A stretch of 64,000 bases of DNA, taken from contig NZ_JMKS01000006.1 in NCBI RefSeq assembly GCF_000685865.1, positions 180,181 to 244,180 on the forward strand. The letters are read 5' to 3'. Made by a program: the position numbers and the translations under genes. Below the pieces are notes generated by a model. It was not told the DNA's origin. It worked only from the letters and a program-made list of their open reading frames with translations, and did no database searches. The DNA is from Exiguobacterium antarcticum DSM 14480 (lineage in GTDB: Bacteria > Bacillota > Bacilli > Exiguobacteriales > Exiguobacteriaceae). Positions within the stretch are counted from its first letter, which is position 1. Every line of letters starts with the position of its first letter. Positions 51,883 through 61,318 of this stretch are shown here, piece after piece.

Positions 51883-53943
51883 TTAAAACTTTAATTTAAT
51901 GAACCCATTTCGTGTGACGACTCCGATGTAGTCTCCTGTTGTCACTTTAGCAAGTGCTCCGTTTACGATACCAACCTTGTCACCTTTAGAAAGCGTAAGT
52001 CCCGTATCTGTAATCGTGAGGTACCCGCCGGTCTTAATGATCCCCTTCGCAGACGGCGCGATATCTTGCAAGGCAACGCCGATCATCAACGAAACGTCAT
52101 TCGATCCAAGTCGTAAAACGACACTGCCATCGTTGTTGAACATGACAGGTGTACCTTTTGTGATGGTCGTCGTTTCTGCATTCTTGACCAGTTTTGTTCC
52201 TTCGTTGATCGTGTAGACTGGTTGCGATCCATCCGTCGCATCAATCAGAATCGGAATTTCTGAACATCCTGTCATGAAGAGATCATAGCGGCACCCGACT
52301 CCCGCTTCGTATTCTTCGAATTTCATCAAACCATCGATGTAACACCCTTCGAAATGCAATGCTTCCGTTTGACCACTATTTAGTGTGATGAAACGGATTC
52401 CGAAATAACCACCATTGTTGATGAATTTACAGTTCTTAAAACGATGGATTGTTGGTTTGGCGAAAGCCGTATTATTATGGCTACTGTAAGGAGCTTGTGA
52501 GTATTCCGTGATAAATTCACAGTCCTCAAACGTAAACTCCATACCGCTGAAGGAACCTTCTCCCCACGCTTGACTGTTTCCTAAACCTGCTAGTTTTTTA
52601 AACGTACAGTTCTTGAGATACTTCTTGGCATCTGGATAACCGTAGTCATCGTGAACCGTATACCGACAATTCCGCCCGATGACGGTTAAGTTTTCTAAGC
52701 CGCCGTTCCCTTGATAGGCGACCGGTGCAACACGTGCAATCGTCGCAGGAAGCCATGTTTCGGGAATTTCCATCTTCAGTATCGTCTTTTCTTTTTGTCC
52801 AGTGCCAACGATGCTGACGTAATCCGGGACAACAAATCCGACAAACGCCGTGTTTTCGATTTCCGCTTGGGTATACATGCTGAGTAAGTTGTACGTCCCT
52901 TCATCGAGTCGAAGTTCATACGGTTTTTCTTTTGATGGGGCGACTAAAGATTCCATTGCTGCTCGCAACGTTGGGAAATTAGAAACCTTCACAATCGTTT
53001 TATTGGATAGCAATTGTAGATTCAGCTTATCTGCATCTGTAAAATCATTCGTGGATAAACCTTTTCCGTTTTCTCTATCTACTTTCGACGCCAGAAATGT
53101 TTCGTTTAGATAAACTGGTGGCGTCAATTCCACTGTGCCATCAAACCAACTGTCTGTAAATTTCAAAAGAGTGTTCTCAAATTCCGCGAGTGCCGGTTCA
53201 TTGCCGGCTCCGTAGAGGACGGTCAAATCGACGACGAACATTCTGCGGAATTTCACTTGATCATTGGCGACGTACCCACTGTTCGTTGGATGATAGAATC
53301 GGAAAGTTGTTGTGTTTATGGGAGTGACGACGCGCGAAATCTTGTTCCAAGCATTCGCAACAGGGACAATGCTGCTATCTACACCACCAAATGAAATGTA
53401 AGACGTATTCGCGCTTTTAGGGAAAATATCGCCTCTCACGTAATACTTGTGACCAACGACTGGTGTATGGACACTCGGTTGTTGAATCCGTGAGGATGAG
53501 ACCAAACCGACAACCGTGTAAATCAATTCGTTGTTTGCTGCACTAAGCGTTCCATTCGAACCTGATACCGCATCCCAGAAGCTTGTATTTGTAAAATTAC
53601 CGTTTGCGATCACATTCGTTGCAACTGTCGCGTTTTTTACAAGGGCCGTTTGATAGGAACCGCCAGCAATCCAACTTGAACCATTCCAGTAATTCCATTT
53701 GCCGTTATCAGAGGTGATATAAATGTTCGTGCTGCCACTTGGATATGCATCGGCTAAAGACTGGAGATTTGAAAATGTCCCACGTGGTGCTCCAGTCGAC
53801 AAGGAAGAATAAAGCACTTCCAACCGTTGCATTTCAGACTTCAAAAGAGCATCTACACCCGTAGCGAGTGCATTGAAGTCACGCGGGATTTTTACACTAG
53901 ACATCCCATTAAGTAGGGGTAAATTGTAGTTATTCGTCCCCAT
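51883..53943 (-). CDS. tail spike / receptor-binding protein with beta-helix
   Basis: About 686 residues. The N-terminal part (NNYNLPLLNGMSSVKIPRD) is a baseplate-attachment region seen in tail fibres, followed by a carbohydrate-binding-like beta domain (residues about 130-250). From about 350 to 560 repeated units of the form F-x-x-C-x-F/I (LKNCTFK, TFEDCEFI, RFKNCKFI, HFEGCYID) mark a right-handed parallel beta-helix, as in polysaccharide lyase-like spikes. A C-terminal beta domain follows. No catalytic residues could be named. The ATG at 53943 overlaps the stop of the small gene before it. Confidence 0.75.
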   Translation of the reverse strand: MGTNNYNLPLLNGMSSVKIPRDFNALATGVDALLKSEMQRLEVLYSSLSTGAPRGTFSNLQSLADAYPSGSTNIYITSDNGKWNYWNGSSWIAGGSYQTALVKNATVATNVIANGNFTNTSFWDAVSGSNGTLSAANNELIYTVVGLVSSSRIQQPSVHTPVVGHKYYVRGDIFPKSANTSYISFGGVDSSIVPVANAWNKISRVVTPINTTTFRFYHPTNSGYVANDQVKFRRMFVVDLTVLYGAGNEPALAEFENTLLKFTDSWFDGTVELTPPVYLNETFLASKVDRENGKGLSTNDFTDADKLNLQLLSNKTIVKVSNFPTLRAAMESLVAPSKEKPYELRLDEGTYNLLSMYTQAEIENTAFVGFVVPDYVSIVGTGQKEKTILKMEIPETWLPATIARVAPVAYQGNGGLENLTVIGRNCRYTVHDDYGYPDAKKYLKNCTFKKLAGLGNSQAWGEGSFSGMEFTFEDCEFITEYSQAPYSSHNNTAFAKPTIHRFKNCKFINNGGYFGIRFITLNSGQTEALHFEGCYIDGLMKFEEYEAGVGCRYDLFMTGCSEIPILIDATDGSQPVYTINEGTKLVKNAETTTITKGTPVMFNNDGSVVLRLGSNDVSLMIGVALQDIAPSAKGIIKTGGYLTITDTGLTLSKGDKVGIVNGALAKVTTGDYIGVVTRNGFIKLKF

Positions 53944-54077
53944 CACTCCGCCCCCAGTCGTTCCGCCACATACGGACGTAATTTCTCCGGCACGCTCTCA
54001 AGTGTCCGCATATTGGCGCGAATCAACTTCACGTACGCATCAATCAATTTCACTTCGAAGGCATTCAATTCTTCCAC
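53943..54077 (-). CDS. XkdX/CD1375-like small phage protein
   Basis: A 44-residue protein starting at a GTG that directly follows the stop of the previous gene (TGAGTG). The C-terminal LESVPEKLRPYVAERLGAE matches the pattern of small tail-fibre-adjacent proteins (XkdX/CD1375 families), found between the tail fibre and the lysis genes of related phages. Start codon at 54077, stop overlapping the tail spike ATG. Confidence 0.6.
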   Translation of the reverse strand: MEELNAFEVKLIDAYVKLIRANMRTLESVPEKLRPYVAERLGAE

Positions 54078-54437
54078 TCACACCACTCCGTTCATTTCGT
54101 ATAACGTCACGAGCATGTCGAGCAGCATCAAGTTCTCGTCCTTGAGCGCCTTAATCTGTTCATCCCGCAACTCTTTCGCCGTCTTCGGTTTCGGCTTCGC
54201 TTCTTCTGCGAGTCCGTGTTCAAACAACGCCTCAAAGTTTTCCTGCACGTACCCAAGCAGATTGTCCCGGTCGACGATGGATAACTCAACTTCATCCCAC
54301 TCGTAATAGGTGCGATCCAAATTCTCCTCATCATCCGCTTTCAAGACGACGTTCTGACGGAGACGGACCTTCGCCTCCCCATTCTCGACGCAACGGATCC
54401 ACACGGGTTCCGGTGATGCATTCCCTCTGACTTTCAT
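54078..54437 (-). CDS. phage tail-region hypothetical protein, XkdW-like position
   Basis: 119 residues, beta-rich N-terminal half (PEPVWIRCVENGEAKVRLRQNVVLKAD) and a helical C-terminus (KTAKELRDEQIKALKDENLMLLDMLVTLYEM). It lies between two tail-fibre-type genes, where a small fibre-assembly or XkdW-like protein is common. I do not recognise the family firmly. Confidence 0.5.
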   Translation of the reverse strand: MKVRGNASPEPVWIRCVENGEAKVRLRQNVVLKADDEENLDRTYYEWDEVELSIVDRDNLLGYVQENFEALFEHGLAEEAKPKPKTAKELRDEQIKALKDENLMLLDMLVTLYEMNGVV

Positions 54438-54453
54438 TCATCCACTCCCTTTC

Positions 54454-56208
54454 TTAATACGCGAGCCGGGCGCTGACCCGTGGATATTGCCCGACGCTGA
54501 ACCATGTTGTTGCCGTGTTCATCCGGAAGATACCGGCAATGTAATCCTCTGACCCATCCCCACCGACGTGAACATTTGAACTCGCTGCATACGTTGCATA
54601 GTCATACAATCCGGAATTGGATGTCCCTTCAATCGTCTTCGGCAGGAAGCCTGCTTCACCCGCCGTGAAGATGTCTGATGTTTGCCCGATGACCTCCCCG
54701 ACGAATGCAGTCTGAATCGTCGTTGTGTAACCCTGCCCCGTGTTGTTAAACGCACGGTTCCCAATCAAGTAGGCATTACCTGTCGTGATGAAAATGCCGT
54801 CCACGTAACGGCTCATGGCTCCAAAGACATCCTCGATGCCGCGGTAACTGACGACGGTGTCTGCACGGACAAATCGATTCGCAACCGTCTTGCCGTACGT
54901 GTTGTTGCCGTGAACAGCTGTTGCCCCGACCGTCAACTTGTTTTGGTTCTCAAATCCACCGTACGAGTTGTTCGTGTCTCCGATGCCGATGGCAGCCTGT
55001 GAGTTGAAGTTGGCGAACTCGACGAGGTAGAGCAGTTGAACTGCGCTGACGAGATGGAAGTCCTCGATGCCCCATCCGGCGCCATGCGACTGTGCCATGT
55101 CCCGGAACGTCCCGATATCGGTATAGTTGAGAGCGATGACGTTTGAGTAGGAAAAAAGCTTGTTCCCGACCTTCGAGCCAAGGAAAGCCCCGACGTAGCG
55201 TTTTTCGACCTCGTCTGCTCTGCCTGTGCCACGATCACGATAGAATGCCGGGTGAATCGTGAACCCTGCTGTCGGACCGTTGGCAATCCAGAACTCGTAC
55301 CCGTCTGCCGTTTGCGTCTTCTTGTACCAGAACTTCGGAATCTCGACCATGACGTTGCCTTTTGTCCCGTCGTGCGCGAACGTCGGATCGCCTTGATAAG
55401 ACGTGACGGTCCCGTTTGCCGCGAGGTTACAACGACGCATGCCGCCCCATGGATAGACATTGTTGAAATCACTCGTCTTGACACCTTCTGCCGTCGAGAC
55501 ATTCCGTCCGACCGCATCCCCTAAGCGCGTGACTTGTCCCGTCGTCTTGTTCCACGCAAGACCAAACGAGAGGACTGATTGTGGGGTTGCCTTGACCCGG
55601 TTCGTCGTATTGCCATTCGTGTTTTGTGCAGCATCACTCGGGAACAACTGATAAAAGTATTCCAGTCCGTTCGTCAGCCCGTTATCGACATAACCATTCA
55701 CTTTGTACTGATCACGTACCGTTGAAGTGACAATGGTCGTTCCGTCGTTGGCATTGGCAGGATAACTCCCAAGTTTGCGAACAACCCGTGTGGCGAACCA
55801 ATCAGGATCAACCGGGTCTCCCCATTTCACGGTGACGGATCCACTGGCTGTATCTGCCGCAAGACCTGTGACGTTGCCCGGAGGCGTTCGGTCGATATTC
55901 GTCTGGACGTTGCGCCATCGGTTGATGATGCTGTCGAATTTGAGCGTGTCGTTGTCTTGCAGGTTCGTGATTTGCACTTCCTTGTCGCCGATCTTGTAGG
56001 CAGGTAGTTGCGCTGTTCCGACTCGACCGTCTGGACCAAGTCCGGCGTAGCCATTCGGCTTGTTCCGGTTCGTCTTACGCTCCGTCTTCTCGAACTCTTC
56101 CGTCAACTTGGCATCCAGTTCTTCCGCCAGTCGGTTATGATCACCAACGACATCAGCCGGCAGTGAGTCATCGAGCTTCGTCAGTTGATAGTTGGATGTT
56201 TTGCTCAT
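54454..56208 (-). CDS. phage tail fibre protein with FN3-like domain
   Basis: A 584-residue protein. The N-terminal 75 residues attach to the baseplate (NYQLTKLDDSLPADVVGDHNRLAEELDAKL). A fibronectin III-like domain is at about 105-205 (PPGNVTGLAADTASGSVTVKWGDP), followed by a large C-terminal domain, Gly/Asn/Thr-rich, probably the receptor-binding end. AAAGGGAGTGGATG precedes the previous gene; here the start overlaps the end of the DUF2313 gene by four bases. Confidence 0.8.
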   Translation of the reverse strand: MSKTSNYQLTKLDDSLPADVVGDHNRLAEELDAKLTEEFEKTERKTNRNKPNGYAGLGPDGRVGTAQLPAYKIGDKEVQITNLQDNDTLKFDSIINRWRNVQTNIDRTPPGNVTGLAADTASGSVTVKWGDPVDPDWFATRVVRKLGSYPANANDGTTIVTSTVRDQYKVNGYVDNGLTNGLEYFYQLFPSDAAQNTNGNTTNRVKATPQSVLSFGLAWNKTTGQVTRLGDAVGRNVSTAEGVKTSDFNNVYPWGGMRRCNLAANGTVTSYQGDPTFAHDGTKGNVMVEIPKFWYKKTQTADGYEFWIANGPTAGFTIHPAFYRDRGTGRADEVEKRYVGAFLGSKVGNKLFSYSNVIALNYTDIGTFRDMAQSHGAGWGIEDFHLVSAVQLLYLVEFANFNSQAAIGIGDTNNSYGGFENQNKLTVGATAVHGNNTYGKTVANRFVRADTVVSYRGIEDVFGAMSRYVDGIFITTGNAYLIGNRAFNNTGQGYTTTIQTAFVGEVIGQTSDIFTAGEAGFLPKTIEGTSNSGLYDYATYAASSNVHVGGDGSEDYIAGIFRMNTATTWFSVGQYPRVSARLAY

Positions 56209-56897
56209 GTGTTGTCCTCCTTGCGTGTGAGTTGTTCATACGTCAGCCCACTCGCTTCGAGGGCGTCATATGTCGTGTAGCGCGCTTCTGCTTCGTCATA
56301 CGTGTCGTAGTCGAGCTTGCGGACGAGCAATTGCTTGTACGTGAGGTTCGCCGCTTTGAGTTCGGCGTAATCATCGAAGTAGTTCTTGACCGTGTGATAC
56401 GTCGTGAACTTGAATTTGTAGACGATGGCATAGTACGCCGGAATGTCCCGTGCCAAGGCTTGTTGCACGTCCTCGATGCGCTCCGGTATGCCGTAGGTAT
56501 CGCGGAATTCAATCGTATAGATGAAGTTGTCGTAATCGATTTCAATGTCGACGAGACCGCCCGTGAACACGCCTGCCTGCTTCTCGAGGTCCTCGATGGT
56601 CAAGGCTTTCCCACCCCGCATTGCGGCTCGCAAACGGGAACGTCGGGCGTCCAAGGAACGGGCAATGCCATCCCGGAGTCCGTAGAAGTCTTCCTTCAAA
56701 GAAAGACCCCAATCCGTCGCCGTCTCAATGAGCAGCTCCGAATAGAGGTACCGGTCAATCGTCTCCTGTTGTTGGCTGAGCGCATGTGCCCCGGCGAGGA
56801 AGATGCTGTTCATGTCGAGGTGTTCGCGCCAGTAGTCCGCGCTCATGTCGAGAAATTCCTGCTGCATGTCGCGTGCTAAGGGTGTGACGAGGATCAT
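56205..56897 (-). CDS. baseplate protein, DUF2313 (XkdU/YmfQ-like)
   Basis: 230 residues with the DUF2313 pattern: LARDMQQEFLDMSADYWRE near the start, a helical middle and a beta-rich part (GGLVDIEIDYDNFIYTIEF). The family sits between baseplate J and the tail fibre in PBSX-like phages, as here, and connects fibre to baseplate. It overlaps both neighbours by four bases. Confidence 0.8.
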   Translation of the reverse strand: MILVTPLARDMQQEFLDMSADYWREHLDMNSIFLAGAHALSQQQETIDRYLYSELLIETATDWGLSLKEDFYGLRDGIARSLDARRSRLRAAMRGGKALTIEDLEKQAGVFTGGLVDIEIDYDNFIYTIEFRDTYGIPERIEDVQQALARDIPAYYAIVYKFKFTTYHTVKNYFDDYAELKAANLTYKQLLVRKLDYDTYDEAEARYTTYDALEASGLTYEQLTRKEDNT

Positions 56898-58018
56898 GTC
56901 AACGTCACCGTCCCGAGTGTCGCGATTTCCTTTGTGCCCGGCGTGATGTTTGCCGTCCCACCATTGACGAGCAGATTCTCGACGTCGACCATGCCCGGTT
57001 GGTCAATCAGCAGGTTGAACAGCTGGGCATACCGGATCACGTCACCCGAAAAGGCCCGCTCGGCCAGGTAATCCTGCAGCGCTTGTTCAAACGCGACTTC
57101 GGCATCCGCAAATACGGCGTCCGTTTCGATCGTGATGTTGGCCTCAATGGAGATCGGTAAGGGAGTCGGGGCGAACACGAGGTTATTCGCAATCAGCGCT
57201 CCCTTGGCACTGACCTTGGCTTGGGCTTCCGCGACCTGTTCTGCTGTCGGCATGCCTTCTTTTGACGCAACGAGGACTGTGACGCTACCCGGCGTTGGAT
57301 CCGCTCGGAAGACCTTCGCCTTCGTGATGCCCGTCGCTTCAAGGGCCCACGCTTCGTAATCGTCGAGGTTGCCGGCACCGGATAGGTTTCGGGCGACGAG
57401 CCGCATCCGGGCTTTGAGGTCGTCGTCGGACTCTTGATCAACGCCTTGCACGATGGCTTCTTCATTCTTGACGGTCACGATATCCCGGAAGTCACCGTCG
57501 ACCGTGTTGATGGCACCGCGTACCGGATTGTACAAAATGCCGATATCCGCCGCGGTTGCCGTCGTACTGGCTGTACCAGGAATTAGGTAGTCCGGGTCCG
57601 GCTGTTCTTCCGGCGGTATCAGTTCAACATCGGTATCGAGCAGGTATTGCAGACCGGATTCGGTATACAAAAAAGTCCCTTGTGGCACCGTCACTGCGTA
57701 ATTAGCAGATAGGGTCACAGGGACTTTCGCTTTGACACCGGGCTTGCGCCCTTCGTTTAGGACATCTTTTGCATGTTCATCTAGAAATCCGCCGTATGAC
57801 AACTGAGGAATTGCGGCTCTGATTCCAAACCGTACATCGTTTGCAATGTTCGCCGCTACACTCGCAACCGGTCGAGTAGCGTCCCAAATGGGTTCACCTA
57901 CTTCAGTCATTGCTTTTGAATCATTCTCCTCAACTACTCGAAGCATTTCTTCGTGGACTTCATCTGAAGTCACATACAACATCTCTAACTCAGGATTGAT
58001 TTCATATTCCGAGTCCAT
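56894..58018 (-). CDS. baseplate J family protein (XkdT-like)
   Basis: 374 residues of the baseplate J/gp47 family: SYGGFLDEHAKDVLNEGRKPG near residue 75-95, the GAINTVDG and RARNLSGAGNLDDYEAWA-type core (QESDDDLKARMRLVARNLSGAGN around 200-220), then the C-terminal beta domain. It forms the wedge of the baseplate. Overlaps its neighbours (17 bases with the DUF2634 gene). Confidence 0.87.
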   Translation of the reverse strand: MDSEYEINPELEMLYVTSDEVHEEMLRVVEENDSKAMTEVGEPIWDATRPVASVAANIANDVRFGIRAAIPQLSYGGFLDEHAKDVLNEGRKPGVKAKVPVTLSANYAVTVPQGTFLYTESGLQYLLDTDVELIPPEEQPDPDYLIPGTASTTATAADIGILYNPVRGAINTVDGDFRDIVTVKNEEAIVQGVDQESDDDLKARMRLVARNLSGAGNLDDYEAWALEATGITKAKVFRADPTPGSVTVLVASKEGMPTAEQVAEAQAKVSAKGALIANNLVFAPTPLPISIEANITIETDAVFADAEVAFEQALQDYLAERAFSGDVIRYAQLFNLLIDQPGMVDVENLLVNGGTANITPGTKEIATLGTVTLT

Positions 58019-58496
58019 CTATACTCACCTCTTCCGTCGTTCCGTTATTCGGCGTGATATAAAAGCTGAACGAGATCTTGTCGCCATCGAGTTTGACGTT
58101 TCCAACTTCAATCGATTGCACGTCCGGTAATTCAATTACTGCGAGTTCACAGTATGCTTGAATTTCGTTTTCAATTGCCTCGACGTTCGGAAATGCCTTG
58201 TTAACCATCGTATATAAGTACGAGCCGTAAAAATCAGTCTCAACATCGTTCAGCGTCGTGATTTTCGGATATACATCAACTTGTCCGCGCGCTGTAACCA
58301 TATACTTTGCCGCTCGATGAACGGTAGCTAAGTCTCCATCTACTTTTCCGCTGAAGCGCCCTGTCCGCCAATCAATAGACCAGGTAGTCGTCCGTGCCTC
58401 TACATTAATATCTTGACCTGTCACGACGTTTAGCTCACTATCTTCATCCTCAATGTCGAGCAACATTTCATCAAACACGTCGTATTCGTCTGCCAT
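58002..58496 (-). CDS. DUF2634 baseplate protein (XkdS-like)
   Basis: 164 residues, fitting DUF2634/gp25-like: DWRTGRFSGKVDGDLATVHRAAKY and VYPKITTLNDVETDFYGSYLYTMVNKAFP. In contractile-tail systems gp25-like proteins are the sheath-initiator and wedge. Its 3' end overlaps the baseplate J gene. Confidence 0.82.
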   Translation of the reverse strand: MADEYDVFDEMLLDIEDEDSELNVVTGQDINVEARTTTWSIDWRTGRFSGKVDGDLATVHRAAKYMVTARGQVDVYPKITTLNDVETDFYGSYLYTMVNKAFPNVEAIENEIQAYCELAVIELPDVQSIEVGNVKLDGDKISFSFYITPNNGTTEEVSIDGLGI

Positions 58497-58507
58497 ATCA
58501 CACCTCC

Positions 58508-60526
58508 TTAGAAATCAAAGAATTTTTCGGGGTCCACTTTATTCGTAATGCCCTGAGCCCACACTGGATCACACACTTCGAAATGAAGGTGTGGTCTATC
58601 TGACCATCCTGTATTACCGACAACACCAATTTGTTCACCAGTTTTGACGTAGGAACCCGCTTTATGAGGAGACATCGTATTCATATGCGCATAAACAAAT
58701 TGTTTTTCCCCACCACCGAGTGCCCCTTGCGCGATAATGCACCATCCGTAACTATTTGAGTAATAGTTTCTCAGGATAAGCAAATTTGTTACCGCCTGAA
58801 GTGGTGTTCCTATATCAGCAAGTAGATCAATACCGGCATGCGGTACAGTTCCAGTAATGTAGTGAACAATCGTTCTAAAACGATAAGCACCAACAGTGTA
58901 TGCATATTTCTTTTTGTCAATTGGAAGCACAGAGCCTTTTATTGCTACCGGTTGTTCGTCCCCAAACTCACTGTTCGAAGGTGGACTATACTCCGGTTCG
59001 GGCGTTTGATCGTATTTCGAGAGCGTGAGGTTCATCTTGTGGCCATACTGATCCAACGTGTGCCGATGGTCTTTGATGTACCAAGTCCCTTTGGCTGTTG
59101 CAATCGTCGTATCAAACTTGACCTTGCGTCCGGCCAAACCGACGACGTGACCCGGCAAAGCGACACTGACAGTTCGTTCTTCCCGCATGAGCGTCTCACG
59201 TAATTTCATGACGGCATTTGCCATTTCTTCTTTTGAAGCGTGCTTGCCGGAAGCCGTTTTCACGATGACACCTAGCTTTGTACCTAATCCGAAGTTGTTG
59301 ATATCTTCATACGATATTTTTCCTTTGTTTTTGTCTGGCTTCGCGTCACCGCCTGCTGGAAGTTTGTCGGGATCCGTAATTAGTGAATCGGGATCGCCAC
59401 CAAATCCGGCATATATGGTTTCTGCCAGTTTTTTGTATGCCAGCGCTTCCGCTGTTTGAAGATATCCGAACCAGAAATGTGCCATTTCCCCGACGCTCAT
59501 TTTGACGCCTTTATTTTTAGCGGCCGCTCCTTTTTCATTCAGGAAGATATCCGCTGCTTTCTGCATGTTATATTCACCATTCAGCAAGCGATTAGCGTCC
59601 ACTGGTGTGTCGACGGCACCCGGAATGATTTGGAACAGTCCGTACGCTTGCCCGTATCGAGTAGGCGGACCGATGGCTAACTCGTCACCAGCGGACTCGA
59701 TGGTCATGATGGTCTTTAAAAACAAAGGATCGATACTTTTTTCCTTGCCTACCTTGACCATTAAGTCATTCCATTTGTCTGTCTTAGCGATTGAATTACC
59801 CAGTCCTTGGCGGGTACCTACTGTGTCGGGACCTTTATAATCCGCAGCCGTTTTCAAGGAGCTCGAGGTATCCGATGTCCCAGTCGCCTTCGCGCCTGAT
59901 TCAATTTCGCCAGTATATTCGATTACTGTATACGTGTTTTGCGCATCAATCGTCGTCCGCACTTCAGAGGCACTGTCTTTCGCGATGATGACCCCGTCCA
60001 TCGCTCCACGCTCTCTCAGTTCCAACCGTCCAGCTTTCGAACGGATGTAATAGCGTTTACCGGTCTCGACTCGTTCCATTGCCATCACCGTCTGTAAAAT
60101 CGCCTGCCTCGTTTCACCCACGAACTCCAGCCCGAAATAGTTTTTCTTCGTCTTGGCGACGTAACCGACCTTTTGCCCGATTTCTTCAACCAACCGAACG
60201 AATAACTTCTCGAGCGTGATTTCCTGTGAGACGACGGTCGCTTCACTCCGAAACAGATAGTAGGCATTGTCATGACACGTCAATGAGACGCTACTGTCGC
60301 CATTCCGTTCACATTTGAAAACGCGTCCCTCAAATAGGAGTTTTTTCGTCGTGGTGTAGACGCGCACTCGTTCCCCGGTGTCGTACGGAACACCTGCTGA
60401 ACCACTGATCTCAATCGTTGCCGTCTGATAGAAGTTATCGACGCCACCGGCGATATCGACGCGTGACACGTAAGGGGTGATCGTATACCGTTTCTTTTTT
60501 CTGCGGTGATAATAATAGACATTCAT
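58508..60526 (-). CDS. tail hub protein (XkdQ-like) with SLT and M23 domains
   Basis: About 672 residues, starting at an ATG that overlaps the previous stop (ATGA). Residues about 1-215 are an XkdQ/late-control-D-type hub fold. Residues about 245-370 are a lytic transglycosylase SLT domain (TIMTIESAGDE with the catalytic Glu, GLFQIIPGAV, MQKAADIFLNE). The hub fold resumes at about 400-510 (LPGHVVGLAGRKVKFD, GTWYIKDHRHTLDQYGHKMNLTL). Residues about 550-670 are an M23 LytM peptidase with HAGID and HLHFE zinc ligands. It would pierce and digest peptidoglycan at injection, cutting both glycan and peptide bonds. Confidence 0.87.
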   Translation of the reverse strand: MNVYYYHRRKKKRYTITPYVSRVDIAGGVDNFYQTATIEISGSAGVPYDTGERVRVYTTTKKLLFEGRVFKCERNGDSSVSLTCHDNAYYLFRSEATVVSQEITLEKLFVRLVEEIGQKVGYVAKTKKNYFGLEFVGETRQAILQTVMAMERVETGKRYYIRSKAGRLELRERGAMDGVIIAKDSASEVRTTIDAQNTYTVIEYTGEIESGAKATGTSDTSSSLKTAADYKGPDTVGTRQGLGNSIAKTDKWNDLMVKVGKEKSIDPLFLKTIMTIESAGDELAIGPPTRYGQAYGLFQIIPGAVDTPVDANRLLNGEYNMQKAADIFLNEKGAAAKNKGVKMSVGEMAHFWFGYLQTAEALAYKKLAETIYAGFGGDPDSLITDPDKLPAGGDAKPDKNKGKISYEDINNFGLGTKLGVIVKTASGKHASKEEMANAVMKLRETLMREERTVSVALPGHVVGLAGRKVKFDTTIATAKGTWYIKDHRHTLDQYGHKMNLTLSKYDQTPEPEYSPPSNSEFGDEQPVAIKGSVLPIDKKKYAYTVGAYRFRTIVHYITGTVPHAGIDLLADIGTPLQAVTNLLILRNYYSNSYGWCIIAQGALGGGEKQFVYAHMNTMSPHKAGSYVKTGEQIGVVGNTGWSDRPHLHFEVCDPVWAQGITNKVDPEKFFDF

Positions 60527-60768
60527 CCGAAACGTACCAAGACATAATACCGGTTGATGACCCGGTCGTGCAGCATGAGTACACGTTCGCCCTCTTTCAC
60601 TTTCTTGACGATGTCCGCATTCCATTTGGCCCCTTTGATGCTGTCGGAGGAACCGTCCGGTCGCACTTCGAGTGGCGACAACTTCGTGACCGTCCCTTCG
60701 AGTGTTCGCGTCGGCGCTTTCGGTGCCTTCTGATGAATGACGCTTAAAATCTCTTCAGCTGCTCCCAT
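60523..60768 (-). CDS. DUF2577-like phage protein (XkdR-like)
   Basis: 81 residues with an OB-like beta pattern (RTLEGTVTKLSPLEVRPDG, GERVLMLHDRVINRYYVLVRFG). Fits small DUF2577/XkdR proteins of the PBSX baseplate. Here it precedes the hub gene, whereas XkdR follows XkdQ in PBSX. Tentative. Confidence 0.6.
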   Translation of the reverse strand: MGAAEEILSVIHQKAPKAPTRTLEGTVTKLSPLEVRPDGSSDSIKGAKWNADIVKKVKEGERVLMLHDRVINRYYVLVRFG

Positions 60769-60778
60769 TCGATCCCTC

Positions 60779-61318
60779 CTATTTCACCGTGATGGTTTTG
60801 ACTTTCGGTTTGCGTTCCTGATGAATCTGCATCGTATAGACGATGTCATGCGTCCCTGGCTCGTATCCCCATTCAAAACTTCGAATGTTCCCCCAAATCG
60901 CTCGTTTCATCGCCGGTATCTTAATCAGCAGGCGACTCTCATTTTCCTGTCGATCCTCGAACCATTTGGCGAGTGTGACCGGGTTTTCATAACCGGTTTG
61001 CGAAAATTCATACTTGTGGCCGGGGAAATAGGACTGAATCGGGAAGGAAATCGAACTGAGCGCCCCTGTACGGGTGTGCGTCCGGCGTTCGAGTGTCCCG
61101 ACATCTTCATAGCTTCGCGAGCGTGAAAAAGGTAATGACTCAGGAAGAATAGGAATCTTCTTGGTCATCACCTTATTGACGGTCACCTTTTTATTTTTGT
61201 AGACGTAGACCGTGACGTAACGGCCGTTGACTTTACGCTTCTCCGCTACCTTGACCCGCTTCGTCTGCGTGCCGGTGTAATGGAGTTCAAAGTAAATATC
61301 GATTGGACTCTTACTCAT
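60779..61318 (-). CDS. XkdP-like tail protein without LysM
   Basis: 179 residues: N-terminal beta domain (YFELHYTGTQTKRVKVAEKR), a middle with PFSRSRSYEDVGTLERRTHTRTGALSSISFPIQSYFP, and a C-terminal GNIRSFEWGYEPGTHDIVYTMQIHQER part. XkdP proteins connect tape measure and hub and usually end in a LysM domain, missing here. Four-base overlap with the tape measure gene. Confidence 0.6.
   Translation of the reverse strand: MSKSPIDIYFELHYTGTQTKRVKVAEKRKVNGRYVTVYVYKNKKVTVNKVMTKKIPILPESLPFSRSRSYEDVGTLERRTHTRTGALSSISFPIQSYFPGHKYEFSQTGYENPVTLAKWFEDRQENESRLLIKIPAMKRAIWGNIRSFEWGYEPGTHDIVYTMQIHQERKPKVKTITVK

Noticed and set aside
55000..55517. 194-residue Arg/Ser-rich ORF inside the tail fibre gene
   Set aside because: Frame shadow with low-complexity Arg/Ser/Thr composition and no binding site.
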